A stretch of DNA of 64,000 nt from the NCBI GenBank assembly GCA_029564595.1, contig JAKQPS010000136.1, positions 28,890-92,889 on the forward strand, read 5' to 3'. Source of the stretch: a bacterium (GTDB lineage: Bacteria > UBP15 > UBA6099). The translations under genes were made by a program, and so were the position numbers. Below the pieces are notes generated by a model that had not been told where the DNA came from, did no database searches, and was given only the letters and a program-made list of their open reading frames with translations. The stretch's first letter is position 1, and each line of letters starts with the position of its first letter. Positions 48,582-57,103 of this stretch are shown here, piece by piece.

Positions 48582-50378
48582 ATGAGGCTCACAGGCGGAG
48601 AGATAGTCGTCGAATCTTTGATAAAACACGGCGTTCCGTACGCGATAGGGATTCCCGGACACGGGAGCCTTGCGCTGGCGGACGCTTTCATAGGCAGAGA
48701 AGACAAAATCAAGCTGCTTCACGCCCGGCAGGAGATGTGCGCCGTCCACATGGCGGACGGATACTACCGGGCGACGGGAACCCCTCTGATGGTGTTCACC
48801 TCCATCGGGCCGGGAGCCATCAACACCGCCATCGGAGCGGCCACCGCATATATGGAATCCACGGCGGTGATGATTATCTCCGGAAACGCGCAAGTTCACA
48901 TGCGCGGACAAGGCTTGTTGCAGGAGATAGAGCGCGCGCAAGACGCCAACTTCCCGCGCGTGCTCGAACCCGTGGTGAAACGCTGCTGGAAGCCCGACCT
49001 CGCGGCCAAGCTGCCGACGGTGATGGCGCGCGCGTTCAACCAGATGCTCTCCGGCAGGCGCGGCCCAGTGCTCATCGACCTGCCCATGGACGTTCAGGCG
49101 GCGGACGCGGATGTCGAACTGCCAGTCGCATTAGAGCGCCGCGCCGCGGGTCTCGTCATGCCCGACCCGGCCCAACTAGAACGCGCCCGCAAACTCCTCG
49201 CCTCCGCCAAACGCCCGGTGATACTCGTCGGCGGCGGCGTCCACTCCGCACGCGCCTATGATGAACTTCTCGCCCTCGCCGAAGCCGCCGGAGCCGCCGT
49301 AGTCTGCACCATGCAGGGCAAAAGCGCCTTCCCTGAAGACCACCCTCTCTACGCTTGGCACACCGGCTCGAAGGGAACCACCGTCGGCCTCAAAATGACC
49401 TCCACCGCCGACGTTCTTCTCGCCGTCGGCTGCCGATTTGCCGACGAGACCGCCTGCAGCTATAAAGACGGCGTCGCTTTTTCCATCCCCCCCACGAAAC
49501 TCATCCACATCGATATCGACCCATCCGAGATCGGAAAGAACTACCCCGTCGCCGTCGGCCTGTGCGCGGACGCAAAACCCGCCCTCGCCGCCCTCGCCGC
49601 CTTGCTGAAAGGCAAACGCGGCGACTACCGCAAAACCGCGTTTTTCAAGGAACTGAAAGTGGAACGCGACAAATGGCTCGCCCACGTCGAACGTCTACGC
49701 GCCATCAAAACCCCCCTCCCCACCATCTCCCGCCTGCTCGGCGAAATCCGCAAGACCATCGCCCGCGACGCTTTCGTCGTCCACTCCTCCGGCAACGTTC
49801 AGGCGCAGATACTTCAGGAGTTCCCGTTCTACGTTCCCGGAACGTGCGTCACCTCCGGCGGGTTCTCCTGTATGGGATTCGCCCTTCCCGCCGCGATGGG
49901 CGTCAAGCTCGCTATGCCCGGCAGGCAGGTCGTCGCCGTCGTCGGAGACGGGGACTTCATGATGACCATGCAGGAGCTTGCCACCGCCGTCGAACTCGGC
50001 CTCAACGTCGTCACTGTCGTCGCCGACAACGCCGGATGGCTCGCCATCAAAGACCTCCAGCAGGCCGCCTTCGGCAAAGACCGCCCCAGCGGAACCGATT
50101 TCCTTCTGCCGGACGGAACCCCTCACCTAATGGACTTCGCCGCAATCGCAGCCGGAATGGGTTGCTATTCTGAAACCGTGTCGAAGGCGGACGACATCGC
50201 TCCAGCCCTTCAAAGATGCCTTTCGGCGGGCCGCCCGGCGCTCCTCGACGTCAAAGTCCACCGCGATTTCCCGCACAGCGGCAGCCCCGCAGTCGGCTGG
50301 TGGGACGTCCCCATCCCGACCTATCTCAAATCCCGCCGCGCCAGATACGAAAAGGAAATCAAAGGCGAAAAACTCTGA
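48582..50378 (+). CDS. ThDP-dependent enzyme, acetolactate synthase large-subunit-like
   Basis: A 598-residue three-domain ThDP enzyme. The catalytic glutamate is E51 in LHARQEMCAVHMADGY, the substrate-side PYR domain ends near 190, the central domain holds RPVILVGGGVHSARA, and the ThDP-Mg2+ motif is VVGDGDFMMTMQELATAVE starting near 453, ending in VVADNAG. The strict IlvB ending NN is DN here, and no small subunit (ilvN) follows. It may be an acetolactate synthase, or a related enzyme such as sulfoacetaldehyde acetyltransferase or oxalyl-CoA decarboxylase. The ribosome-binding site GGAGAGG is good. Codon use is normal for the region. Confidence 0.85.
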   Translation: MRLTGGEIVVESLIKHGVPYAIGIPGHGSLALADAFIGREDKIKLLHARQEMCAVHMADGYYRATGTPLMVFTSIGPGAINTAIGAATAYMESTAVMIISGNAQVHMRGQGLLQEIERAQDANFPRVLEPVVKRCWKPDLAAKLPTVMARAFNQMLSGRRGPVLIDLPMDVQAADADVELPVALERRAAGLVMPDPAQLERARKLLASAKRPVILVGGGVHSARAYDELLALAEAAGAAVVCTMQGKSAFPEDHPLYAWHTGSKGTTVGLKMTSTADVLLAVGCRFADETACSYKDGVAFSIPPTKLIHIDIDPSEIGKNYPVAVGLCADAKPALAALAALLKGKRGDYRKTAFFKELKVERDKWLAHVERLRAIKTPLPTISRLLGEIRKTIARDAFVVHSSGNVQAQILQEFPFYVPGTCVTSGGFSCMGFALPAAMGVKLAMPGRQVVAVVGDGDFMMTMQELATAVELGLNVVTVVADNAGWLAIKDLQQAAFGKDRPSGTDFLLPDGTPHLMDFAAIAAGMGCYSETVSKADDIAPALQRCLSAGRPALLDVKVHRDFPHSGSPAVGWWDVPIPTYLKSRRARYEKEIKGEKL

Positions 50379-50488
50379 ATGAGGCAACACGAAAAAGAAA
50401 ACACGAAACAACTCAAAAACCAAATCGATCACGGCAAGGTCGCTTTTTCTTGCCAAAGCATAGCATCTCAAAGAATTCCAGATAACGC

Positions 50489-50517
50489 TTGACAAGTCGG
50501 CGCGGCGATATTACCAT
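50489..50517 (+). promoter_or_regulatory. promoter of the Rrf2-family regulator
   Basis: TTGACA (50489-50494), 17-base spacer, TACCAT (50512-50517). The candidate operator 50528-50538 lies just past it. Confidence 0.75.
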
Positions 50518-50527
50518 GTCAATAAAC

Positions 50528-50538
50528 TTAGTCGAGAA
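50528..50538 (+). promoter_or_regulatory. candidate Rrf2 operator half-site upstream of rrf2
   Basis: TTAGTCGAGAA, starting 10 bases after the -10 box, is identical to the inverted copy upstream of metY (52191-52201). Its TAGTCGAG core resembles one half of the IscR type 1 site. Confidence 0.5.
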
Positions 50539-50547
50539 GGAGCCGCG

Positions 50548-51003
50548 ATGATTGTTTCTAAAAAAAGCAAATACGCGATGCGCGCTGTGTTCTCGCTGGC
50601 AAAACGTTTCGGCGAAAGCCCTGTCAAAATCGCGGATATCGCTGAGGAACAGTCCATCCCGCCCCGTTTCCTCGAAGTAATCCTAAGCCAGCTTAAACAG
50701 GGCGGTTTCGTGGATTCACGCCGGGGCAGCGAGGGCGGTTATTACATGGTGACGCCGCCCGACCAGCTTTCGGTGGGAAAAATCCTCCGTTTTTTCGACG
50801 CTCTTAAGGAGCCTGTGGAATGCATGGGCGACAACCCGAAGGAGAAGTGCGACCTGAAGGCCAATTGCGTCTTCATGCCCCTCTGGGAGAATTTAAGCGC
50901 CGCTATTTCGGGCGTTTTTGACTCCACCACTTTTCAGGATTTAATATTGAAGGAGAAAGAAAAAAAGGAATGCGGGGCAAAATCTCTATTCTATGTGATT
51001 TGA
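50548..51003 (+). CDS. Rrf2-family transcriptional regulator
   Basis: A 151-residue winged-helix regulator. The N-terminal helix-turn-helix (KYAMRAVFSLAKRFGESPVKIADIAE, about 8-33, and IPPRFLEVILSQLKQGGFV) and wing (SRRGSEGGYYM, about 57-67) are typical. Three cysteines (C92, C101, C107, in VECMGDN, KCDLK and NCVFM) sit where IscR binds its Fe-S cluster, so a cluster or thiol sensor is plausible. It has its own promoter with an operator-like motif and is followed by a methyltransferase and the met genes. In Bacillus the Rrf2 member CymR controls cysteine and methionine genes, which fits this context. Confidence 0.9.
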   Translation: MIVSKKSKYAMRAVFSLAKRFGESPVKIADIAEEQSIPPRFLEVILSQLKQGGFVDSRRGSEGGYYMVTPPDQLSVGKILRFFDALKEPVECMGDNPKEKCDLKANCVFMPLWENLSAAISGVFDSTTFQDLILKEKEKKECGAKSLFYVI

Positions 51004-51087
51004 GCGGAGGCGGCGCGGCCGCTCTTGTCGCAATTAAAGCATTTTCCACGCCTTAACCGTAATAAGGTCGCTCTAGAGGATGTTCAG

Positions 51088-52149
51088 ATGATCAAATTCT
51101 CGAAACCGCTCGGCGGCATCATCGAGCTTAAAAAAAACATGTTTGAGGATGATTCCCACCGGTTAGAGGAACTGCTTAGAGTAGCTGATTTTTATCTCAA
51201 GCAACCGGAAAGGAAAGCTTGCAAGAACTGCGAGGCCAAGCTTGATGGGGCAAAGGATTCTTTTGTAAAAATGGGAATTAAATATGTTTTTTGCGACCGA
51301 TGCGGCCATTTGAACGGCTCCCGGGAGGACACGAAGAATTTCTGCAAGTTTTTGTACACAAAGGACGACGGCAAAAACTACGCCGCTAATTATATGGAAG
51401 CAGACAAGAAAAGATTCAACGACAGAATGGCGCAAGTATATGCGCCCAAAGCGGAGTTTCTCAAACAAGCTCTACAGGAGCAGGGCGTGGAGCCTGAAGA
51501 TATGACTCTTTCCGATTTCGGCGCAGGAGCGGGATACTTCCTCGGAGCCGCCAAAGATCAGGGGTTCCCGTCCGTAGTAGGCTTCGAACCGTCGCCCAGC
51601 ATGGTCGATTTCGGCAATAACTGTCTGAATGAGAACCTTCTGAAACTTTGCGGGATGGATGAAACCGCCGCCGCAGTGCGGGACTCGCGGTCTAATATTG
51701 TTTCTTTAATCGGAGCGTTGGAGCATTTCCAGAACCCAAGAGATGTGTTGTCAGCGATAAGAGACAACGAGAACATCAATTATGTTTTTTTGTTGCTGCC
51801 GATGTTTTCCCCAAGCGTGGTTGTGGAATCGGTCTTCGAGAACGTGGCTCCGAGGCTGCTCGTGGGCGCTCACACTCATCTCTACACTCTCCGCTCCATT
51901 TCTCATCTATGCTCCGAGTTCGGTTTTAAAATCGTTTCGGAATGGTGGTTCGGACAAGACGCGGCCGATCTTTACAGAAGCTTTCTTGTCTCTCTTCTGA
52001 AAAAGGGAGCTGGCTCAGCTTTTCTTGCCGACTACTGGCGCGCCGAGTTTAAACCGTTGCTGGATGACTTTCAAAGCTTGATTGACCGAAAAAAGATTTG
52101 TAGCGAGGCCCACCTTGTATTGAAAGTCGACAGGGGGCTTGACGCCTGA
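51088..52149 (+). CDS. SAM-dependent methyltransferase with N-terminal zinc ribbon
   Basis: A 353-residue protein starting at ATG 51088 (AGAGGA at 51075-51080); a 51025 start has no ribosome-binding site. Residues about 45-80 hold a zinc ribbon (ACKNCEAKL and VFCDRCGHLNGS). The class I methyltransferase domain follows, with motif I LSDFGAGAGYFLGAA (about 165-179), an EPS acidic motif II and LIGALEHFQNP. The C-terminus carries HTHLYTLRSISHLC, as in sugar- or small-molecule methyltransferases with a similar zinc-ribbon layout (TylF/novU-like). The substrate is unknown. It lies between the regulator and metY. Confidence 0.82.
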   Translation: MIKFSKPLGGIIELKKNMFEDDSHRLEELLRVADFYLKQPERKACKNCEAKLDGAKDSFVKMGIKYVFCDRCGHLNGSREDTKNFCKFLYTKDDGKNYAANYMEADKKRFNDRMAQVYAPKAEFLKQALQEQGVEPEDMTLSDFGAGAGYFLGAAKDQGFPSVVGFEPSPSMVDFGNNCLNENLLKLCGMDETAAAVRDSRSNIVSLIGALEHFQNPRDVLSAIRDNENINYVFLLLPMFSPSVVVESVFENVAPRLLVGAHTHLYTLRSISHLCSEFGFKIVSEWWFGQDAADLYRSFLVSLLKKGAGSAFLADYWRAEFKPLLDDFQSLIDRKKICSEAHLVLKVDRGLDA

Positions 52150-52190
52150 TTCAACAGTTCGTAATTCGTAGCGAGTTTTTTTTATCATCA

Positions 52191-52201
52191 TTCTCGACTA
52201 A
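52191..52201 (-). promoter_or_regulatory. candidate Rrf2 operator half-site upstream of metY
   Basis: TTCTCGACTAA, the exact reverse complement of 50528-50538, 30 bases before the metY start. A second, imperfect ACTCGATAG follows directly. Confidence 0.5.
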
Positions 52202-52231
52202 CTCGATAGAGATGGTCGCAAGGAGAAAACA

Positions 52232-53545
52232 ATGAATAATCAGGACTTTTCAATCGAAACCCTTGCCCTTCACGCAGGGCACTCCCCGGACAAGGAAACC
52301 AACTCCCGGGCCGTCCCAATCTATCAGACTTCCAGCTACGTGTTCAACGACACCGATCACGCCGCCGACCTGTTTGCGCTGCGCGCATTCGGCAACATTT
52401 ACACCCGGCTGATGAATCCGACGACGGACGCTCTTGAGAAGCGGCTGGCAGTGATTCACGGGGCGGCCGGCGCGGTGGCGGTCGCCTCAGGTCAGGCCGC
52501 CATCTTCTACACAATCGCCAACATCGCCTCCGCAGGGCAGAACTTCGTCACGGGCAATAAGCTGTATGGCGGAACCCACACTCTGTTCAACTCGACGCTC
52601 CGCCGTTTCGGCATCGATGCCCGGTTCGTCGATTCCTCCGTCGCCTCCAATTTCGAAGAGCGCATCGACGAAAACACCCGCCTGCTCTATACCGAGTCCA
52701 TAGGCAACCCGAAGGGGAACGTGGACGACTTCGAGGCTATCGCCGAAGTGGCCCGCAAGCACAAGATTCCTTTCGTTGTGGACAACACGGTGTCGCCCCC
52801 GCCCCTGTTTAATCCGTTCGAACACGGGGCCGACATCGCGGTTTATTCTCTGACGAAGATGATCGGCGGGCACGGCAACTCCATCGGCGGCGCTGTGGTC
52901 GAGAAGGGAGATTTCGACTGGAAGGATGCCGACAAGTTCCCTGAAATCACCGAGCCGGACAAGACGTATCACGGGGTGAACTTCTGGGACGCGTTCGGCG
53001 GGCATCCGGGGGCGGTCGCTCCGGGGCTGGCCTTCGTTCTGAAAATCCGCACCGGGCTGCTCAGGGACATAGGCGCGGCGCTTTCGCCCTTCAACTCCTT
53101 CCTGTTCATTCAGGGCATTGAGACCCTTCCCATCCGCGCCCGCGCTCACGTGGAGAACGCGGCGAAGGTCGCCGCCTTCCTCAACAACCATCCGGCGGTC
53201 GCATGGGTCGAGTACCCCGGCCTACCCTCTCATCCCGACCACGCGCGCGCGCGCAAATACTTCCCTCTCGGCCCGGGCGCCGTCTTCGGCTTCGGCGTCA
53301 AGGGCGGATACGAAGCGGGCAAAAAATTCATCAACTCCGTCAAGCTCGCCTCCCATCTGGCCAACATCCTTGACGCAAAAACGCTCGTCATACACCCGGC
53401 AAGCACCACTCACCAGCAGTTGACACCGGAGCAACAGGCCGAGGCGGGCGTCTCTCCCGACTTCGTGCGCATCTCCGTCGGAATCGAAAATATCGACGAC
53501 ATACTTAGGGACATCGATCAGGCGCTCAAGGCGTCTCAGATTTGA
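52232..53545 (+). CDS. metY: O-acetylhomoserine sulfhydrylase (aminocarboxypropyltransferase)
   Basis: PLP enzyme that makes homocysteine from O-acetylhomoserine and sulfide. The 437-residue chain has the cofactor lysine K209 in YSLTKMIGGHG, LHAGHSPDKETNSRAVPIYQT near the start, YTRLMNPTTDALEKRLA (57-73) and SGQAAIFYTI. Length and the LYTESIGNPKGN insertion (152-163) are those of MetY rather than MetB/MetC. AAGGAG precedes the ATG. The candidate operator and a terminator bracket it. The substrate is made by the MetX half of the next protein. Confidence 0.96.
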   Translation: MNNQDFSIETLALHAGHSPDKETNSRAVPIYQTSSYVFNDTDHAADLFALRAFGNIYTRLMNPTTDALEKRLAVIHGAAGAVAVASGQAAIFYTIANIASAGQNFVTGNKLYGGTHTLFNSTLRRFGIDARFVDSSVASNFEERIDENTRLLYTESIGNPKGNVDDFEAIAEVARKHKIPFVVDNTVSPPPLFNPFEHGADIAVYSLTKMIGGHGNSIGGAVVEKGDFDWKDADKFPEITEPDKTYHGVNFWDAFGGHPGAVAPGLAFVLKIRTGLLRDIGAALSPFNSFLFIQGIETLPIRARAHVENAAKVAAFLNNHPAVAWVEYPGLPSHPDHARARKYFPLGPGAVFGFGVKGGYEAGKKFINSVKLASHLANILDAKTLVIHPASTTHQQLTPEQQAEAGVSPDFVRISVGIENIDDILRDIDQALKASQI

Positions 53546-53635
53546 AATCGACTTAAAGAAAGACAGGCGGACATATGTTGCTAAAACCAAACCGGGTTTC
53601 ATCGTCTGTATAGACAATGAAATGAATCAAACAGA

Positions 53636-53689
53636 GCCGATTTTAGATGAATGAAGTTTAATAAAATCGGCGACATAAGAGTTTTTTTT
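53636..53689 (+). terminator. metY terminator-like hairpin
   Basis: GCCGATTTTA (53636-53645) pairs perfectly with TAAAATCGGC (53662-53671) around a 16-nt loop; ten bases later comes a run of eight T (53682-53689). Confidence 0.5.
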
Positions 53690-53703
53690 GGAAGGGGCGC
53701 GGG

Positions 53704-53733
53704 GAAACCTATTTTTTGCAAAAAAATGGTTTC
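53704..53733 (+). promoter_or_regulatory. long hairpin in the metX leader
   Basis: GAAACC (53704-53709) pairs with GGTTTC (53728-53733), extended inwards by A/T pairs to a 2-4 nt loop. It lies 44 bases before the metX start. I do not recognise a known riboswitch. Confidence 0.4.
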
Positions 53734-53776
53734 ACCGCAATCTGTGAAAACAACATTTGAACAGGCGGACAGATAA

Positions 53777-55735
53777 ATGAGCGGCGCGGGACACACATCA
53801 AATCTAGGACAAGCTCCGGCGGGCGCGTGGCATCCGGCCAACGCCCCAGACTGCGTCGGCTGGACCTCGGCGAAGACCGTCCGCATAGCGACCGCCGCCC
53901 GCCCTTTCAGGACGGAACTCGGCGGCAGCGTCGGCCCGGTGGACGTCGAATATGAGACTTACGGAGAGCTTTCCGCCGCGCGCGACAACGTCGTGCTCAT
54001 CGCCCACGCGCTTTCCGGCGACGCCCATGTTGCCGGATGGGACATGAACGCGAAACAGACGGGCCGCCTGTGGAGAATGAAAAAGCCCGGCTGGTGGGAT
54101 GCCGTCGTCGGCCCCGGCAAAGCCATCGACACCCGCAAATACTTCGTCGTGTGCGCGAACGTGCTGGGCGGGTGCTGCGGCGCCACCGGCCCTTCTTCGC
54201 CCAACCCCTTCACCGGAAAACCGTACTCGCTTCAGTTCCCGATGGTGACGGTGGGCGACTGGGTGAAGCAACAGGCGGCGCTTCTGGACGAACTCGGCAT
54301 CGAGCGGCTTCACGCAGTGGTCGGCGGCTCTCTCGGCGGACAACAGGCCATCGAGTGGGCGATGTCCCGCCCCGACCGGGTTGACCGCTGCATAGTTCTT
54401 GCCGCCACCCCCAGACTGTCCACTCAGGGGCTGGCCTTCAACGCCATTGGCAGGCGCAGCATAATAAACGATCCCGACTTCAATAATGGGGAATACTACG
54501 GGTCGGCCCCGCCGTCGTCCGGGCTGGCCGCCGCCCGCATGCTCGCCCACATCACCTACCTGTCTGAAGCCGGGATGCGCGAAAAATTCGGTCGCCGCGC
54601 CAAAGACGACATCTGCCCCGGCTGCGGCTTCGGCATCGAGTTCGAGGTCGAAAGCTACCTCGATCGTCAGGGCCGCTCCTTCGTCGAGCGCTTCGACGCC
54701 AACAGCTACCTCTACATCACCCGCGCGATGGACTACTACGACGCCGCCGAAAAATGGGGCGGCGGCAGCCTCGAAGAAGCCGCCTCCCGCGTCTCTTCCC
54801 GCGTCATGGCCGTCTCTTTCGACTCCGACTGGCTCTACCCTCCCGAAGGAATGAAAGAGTTCGCTCAGGCCCTCGTCCGCAACGGCAAACCCGTCACCTA
54901 CATCAACGTTCCCTCCCGCTACGGGCACGACGCGTTCTTGGTGGAGACGGAAACCGTGAGCCGGTTGCTGCGCGACTTCCTGTCCGCGGAGAACGGTGGA
55001 TCGTCCATCTGGGGCGTTCGCCCGGCCCGGCGCGAAACCGCGCCCGCCCCGCAACCCCCTCCGTCCCCCGCCACAGTCGCCCGCGAGGACAACCCGCCCG
55101 CTTTCACATCAAACGGATTCCTACGCTGGCAGGACAAAGTGATAATCGACGAGATTCCCGAAGGCGCGTCCGTGCTCGACCTCGGTTGCGGCGGCGGCAA
55201 ACTGCTGTCGGCCATATCCGCTTCCAAAGGCGCGCGCGGACAGGGCGTCGAGATCGACATCCGCGCCGCCCTCGATTGCGTCCGCAGAAACGCGCCCGTC
55301 TTCCACGGCGATATCGAGAACGGCCTCGCCGGGTTCCCGGACGACAGCTTCGACTACGTCGTGCTCGAAGAGACCCTGCAGACCCTTCGCCGACCCGGCG
55401 AAGCCCTGCGGCAGATGCTCCGCATCGGAAGGCGCGGCATCGTCTCTTTCCCGAACTTCGCCAACTACCGGGTGGTGCATGACCTGATGACGTCCGGGCG
55501 AATGCCCGTCGGCGGCGCCCTGCCCTATCAATGGCACGAGACCCCCAACATACATCTTTTCACCCTGAACGACTTCAGGGACTGGGCCGCCCGCTCTAAC
55601 GTCCGCATCGTCAAAGGATACGCCCTCGTCGCAGAAGGCGTCGTCAGAAAACTGTCGCCAAGCGACAACATGTACGCCGAAGAAATACTCGTGGTGGTCG
55701 AGAAAACAGGCTCCGCGCCGGAATACTCGATATAG
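53777..55735 (+). CDS. metXW: MetX-MetW fusion: homoserine O-acetyltransferase with C-terminal MetW methyltransferase-like domain
   Basis: A 652-residue two-domain protein. Residues about 30-405 are a MetX alpha/beta-hydrolase with oxyanion region LIAHALSGDAH (74-84), the nucleophile in VVGGSLGGQQ (S185), D351 in SFDSDWLYPP and H384 in YGHDAF, which completes the triad. A proline-rich linker (APAPQPPPSP, about 425-434) leads to a MetW domain (about 445-640) with VLDLGCGGGKLL (motif I), VVLEETLQTLRRP and FPNFANYRVV. MetX and MetW are usually adjacent separate genes; MetW is needed for full MetX activity in some bacteria. The fusion fits that partnership. It follows metY, with regulatory hairpins between. 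Confidence 0.93.
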   Translation: MSGAGHTSNLGQAPAGAWHPANAPDCVGWTSAKTVRIATAARPFRTELGGSVGPVDVEYETYGELSAARDNVVLIAHALSGDAHVAGWDMNAKQTGRLWRMKKPGWWDAVVGPGKAIDTRKYFVVCANVLGGCCGATGPSSPNPFTGKPYSLQFPMVTVGDWVKQQAALLDELGIERLHAVVGGSLGGQQAIEWAMSRPDRVDRCIVLAATPRLSTQGLAFNAIGRRSIINDPDFNNGEYYGSAPPSSGLAAARMLAHITYLSEAGMREKFGRRAKDDICPGCGFGIEFEVESYLDRQGRSFVERFDANSYLYITRAMDYYDAAEKWGGGSLEEAASRVSSRVMAVSFDSDWLYPPEGMKEFAQALVRNGKPVTYINVPSRYGHDAFLVETETVSRLLRDFLSAENGGSSIWGVRPARRETAPAPQPPPSPATVAREDNPPAFTSNGFLRWQDKVIIDEIPEGASVLDLGCGGGKLLSAISASKGARGQGVEIDIRAALDCVRRNAPVFHGDIENGLAGFPDDSFDYVVLEETLQTLRRPGEALRQMLRIGRRGIVSFPNFANYRVVHDLMTSGRMPVGGALPYQWHETPNIHLFTLNDFRDWAARSNVRIVKGYALVAEGVVRKLSPSDNMYAEEILVVVEKTGSAPEYSI

Positions 55736-55897
55736 AAGCTCCGAGCGCCGCGCCGAAGGAGAAAACAAACACACCAATCATCGCCCGGCGGCAAACGCGT
55801 TGCGCGCTAGCATTTTTTACTCAGGGTTGGCGCTACGATTCCCGCCGCCCGCCGCGCCTTCCGTCCCGCCGGCGCGCCGAACTAAACAAGAATTTCC

Positions 55898-55969
55898 GGC
55901 CGTGTACCCAAGTGGTTAAGGGGGAGGTCTGCAAAACCTTCATCATCGGTTCGATTCCGATCACGGCCT
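55898..55969 (+). tRNA. tRNA-Cys (anticodon GCA)
   Basis: A 72-nt cloverleaf: acceptor GGCCGTG/CACGGCC, a D-arm with AAGTGGTTAAG, anticodon loop TCTGCAAAA with GCA at 55931-55933, and T-loop GGTTCGATTCC. CCA is not encoded. It lies between metXW and an accessory patch, and could be an integration site. Confidence 0.95.
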
Positions 55970-56010
55970 TGAAAACAACACCCGCAACTTCACTTATCGC
56001 AAATAATATT

Positions 56011-56065
56011 CATTCATCCCCATCCGCCCCCATCGACCTTAAAGATGTTGTCATGATATGATTAT
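56011..56065 (+). repeat. about 55-bp imperfect repeat, left copy
   Basis: Matches 58003-58056 at about 80% of positions, including AGATGTTGTCAT and CCATCCGCC. The two copies flank the GNAT, MntA-HepT and palindrome segment. Confidence 0.55.
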
Positions 56066-56200
56066 TGCTGTAACAAATCGGCAGTCGAAGTGTCGCTGGT
56101 TTTGCTGAAGGTTACATGGCAAATATTGCAGCAATCAGGTTGTCAGTGTGTGGTTCAGTAATACTGGGGTAGCCGAACAACATCAAAGGAAACAGAGAAT

Positions 56201-56638
56201 ATGGAAGGTAACATTCGAGAATACAAAGAAGCAGATTTGAACGATGTGCTGACTATATGGGAAAGCGCTTCCAAGATAGCTCATCCATTTTTAACAAAAG
56301 ATTTTCTGGAACAAGGCCGGCGCGATATCCCTATTGTTTACATGCCTAAAGCAGAAACCTACGTTCTTGAGCAGCAAGGACAGGTTATTGGCTTCATTGC
56401 ATTATTAGGTAATGAAATCGGGGCGCTATTTGTAAAACCCGAATACCATGGCACAGGCGCCGGCACGTTGTTGATGGATAAGGCACGGGATCTGAGAGGA
56501 ACTCTCGAAGTTGAAGTATTCAAAGCCAACCCCATTGGCCGAAAATTCTATTCAAAGTATGGTTTCAAACAAATAGCCGAGAAAACGCATGAACAGACAG
56601 GAGATATCCTGTTGAGACTGAAATACACTTCACTCTGA
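56201..56638 (+). CDS. GNAT-family N-acetyltransferase (YjaB-like)
   Basis: A 145-residue GNAT acetyltransferase. The opening IREYKEADLNDVLTIWESA and the HPFLTKDFLEQG helix resemble YjaB. The acetyl-CoA loop is YHGTGAGTLLMDKA (about 87-100). ANPIGRKFYSKYGFKQIAE (about 111-129) is the typical GNAT C-terminal strand-helix. AAAGGA precedes the ATG. GC content is lower than in the core genes. The substrate is unknown. It lies first in the patch after tRNA-Cys. Confidence 0.88.
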   Translation: MEGNIREYKEADLNDVLTIWESASKIAHPFLTKDFLEQGRRDIPIVYMPKAETYVLEQQGQVIGFIALLGNEIGALFVKPEYHGTGAGTLLMDKARDLRGTLEVEVFKANPIGRKFYSKYGFKQIAEKTHEQTGDILLRLKYTSL

Positions 56639-56980
56639 ACCAACACAATATAATTAACGCCACAACTGCATGTTACCCCCACTTTTCGCAGTAATCAAAT
56701 ACCAACTCCAACTGTTTACTACCATTAAGAATCGCTACTTGTGATAGAACTTCACAAATGTCATGCTGCGCATCACACCCCGAATTCAGCAACAAGTCAT
56801 TGCGAGGCGGCAAAGCCGTTTTTGAGCCTGCCCCTGTAAAAACGGCGGCGGCAATCCTAGGAATTCTGGGGTCAGCATAAGGAATTCCCCGCAAGCAGCT
56901 TCCCCATCAACCTGATAATAGAGACAACCCACAATCAACACATGCTGGTAAGAAATCCCGGCATGAAGTAAAATAGAGAC
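56639..56980. other. non-coding gap with decayed sequence
   Basis: No intact gene. On the minus strand 56894-56673 reads as 73 codons whose last 35 (DAQHDICEVLSQVAIL and onwards) look protein-like, while the first half is a GC-rich repeat (GCGAGGCGGCAAAGCCG, 56798-56814). I take this as a repeat joined to a gene relic. CTGGGGTCAGCAT (56865-56877) resembles the unit repeated near 31.2 kb. Confidence 0.35.
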
Positions 56981-57103
56981 ATGAAGAAGTTGAAGCAGCG
57001 CGTCGAGGCATCGGTCTTGTATTTTCGTTTCACCGTTGGCGCATTGGAGAATTCCTATGCCATGGCGGTTATAGAAAACCCCTGTGGAGATGAAACATTG
57101 TGA
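56981..57103 (+). CDS. possible 40-residue open reading frame translationally coupled to mntA
   Basis: ATG at 56981 to TGA at 57101-57103, overlapping the GTG start of the MntA-like gene. The predicted product begins MKKLKQRVEASVLYF and has a mixed composition. No strong ribosome-binding site precedes it. It may be a leader peptide, a third small component, or chance. I recognise no family. Confidence 0.3.
   Translation: MKKLKQRVEASVLYFRFTVGALENSYAMAVIENPCGDETL

Noticed and set aside
50520-50545. Full IscR type 1 site upstream of rrf2
   Set aside because: Only one half (TAGTCGAG) fits; the other half is not palindromic to it.
52150-53776. SAM or other known riboswitch in metY/metX leaders
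   Set aside because: Looked for kink-turn and SAM-II type pseudoknot patterns; only unrelated hairpins seen.
53804-55054. 416-codon minus-strand reading frame
   Set aside because: Antisense to metXW, whose catalytic triad and domains are clear.
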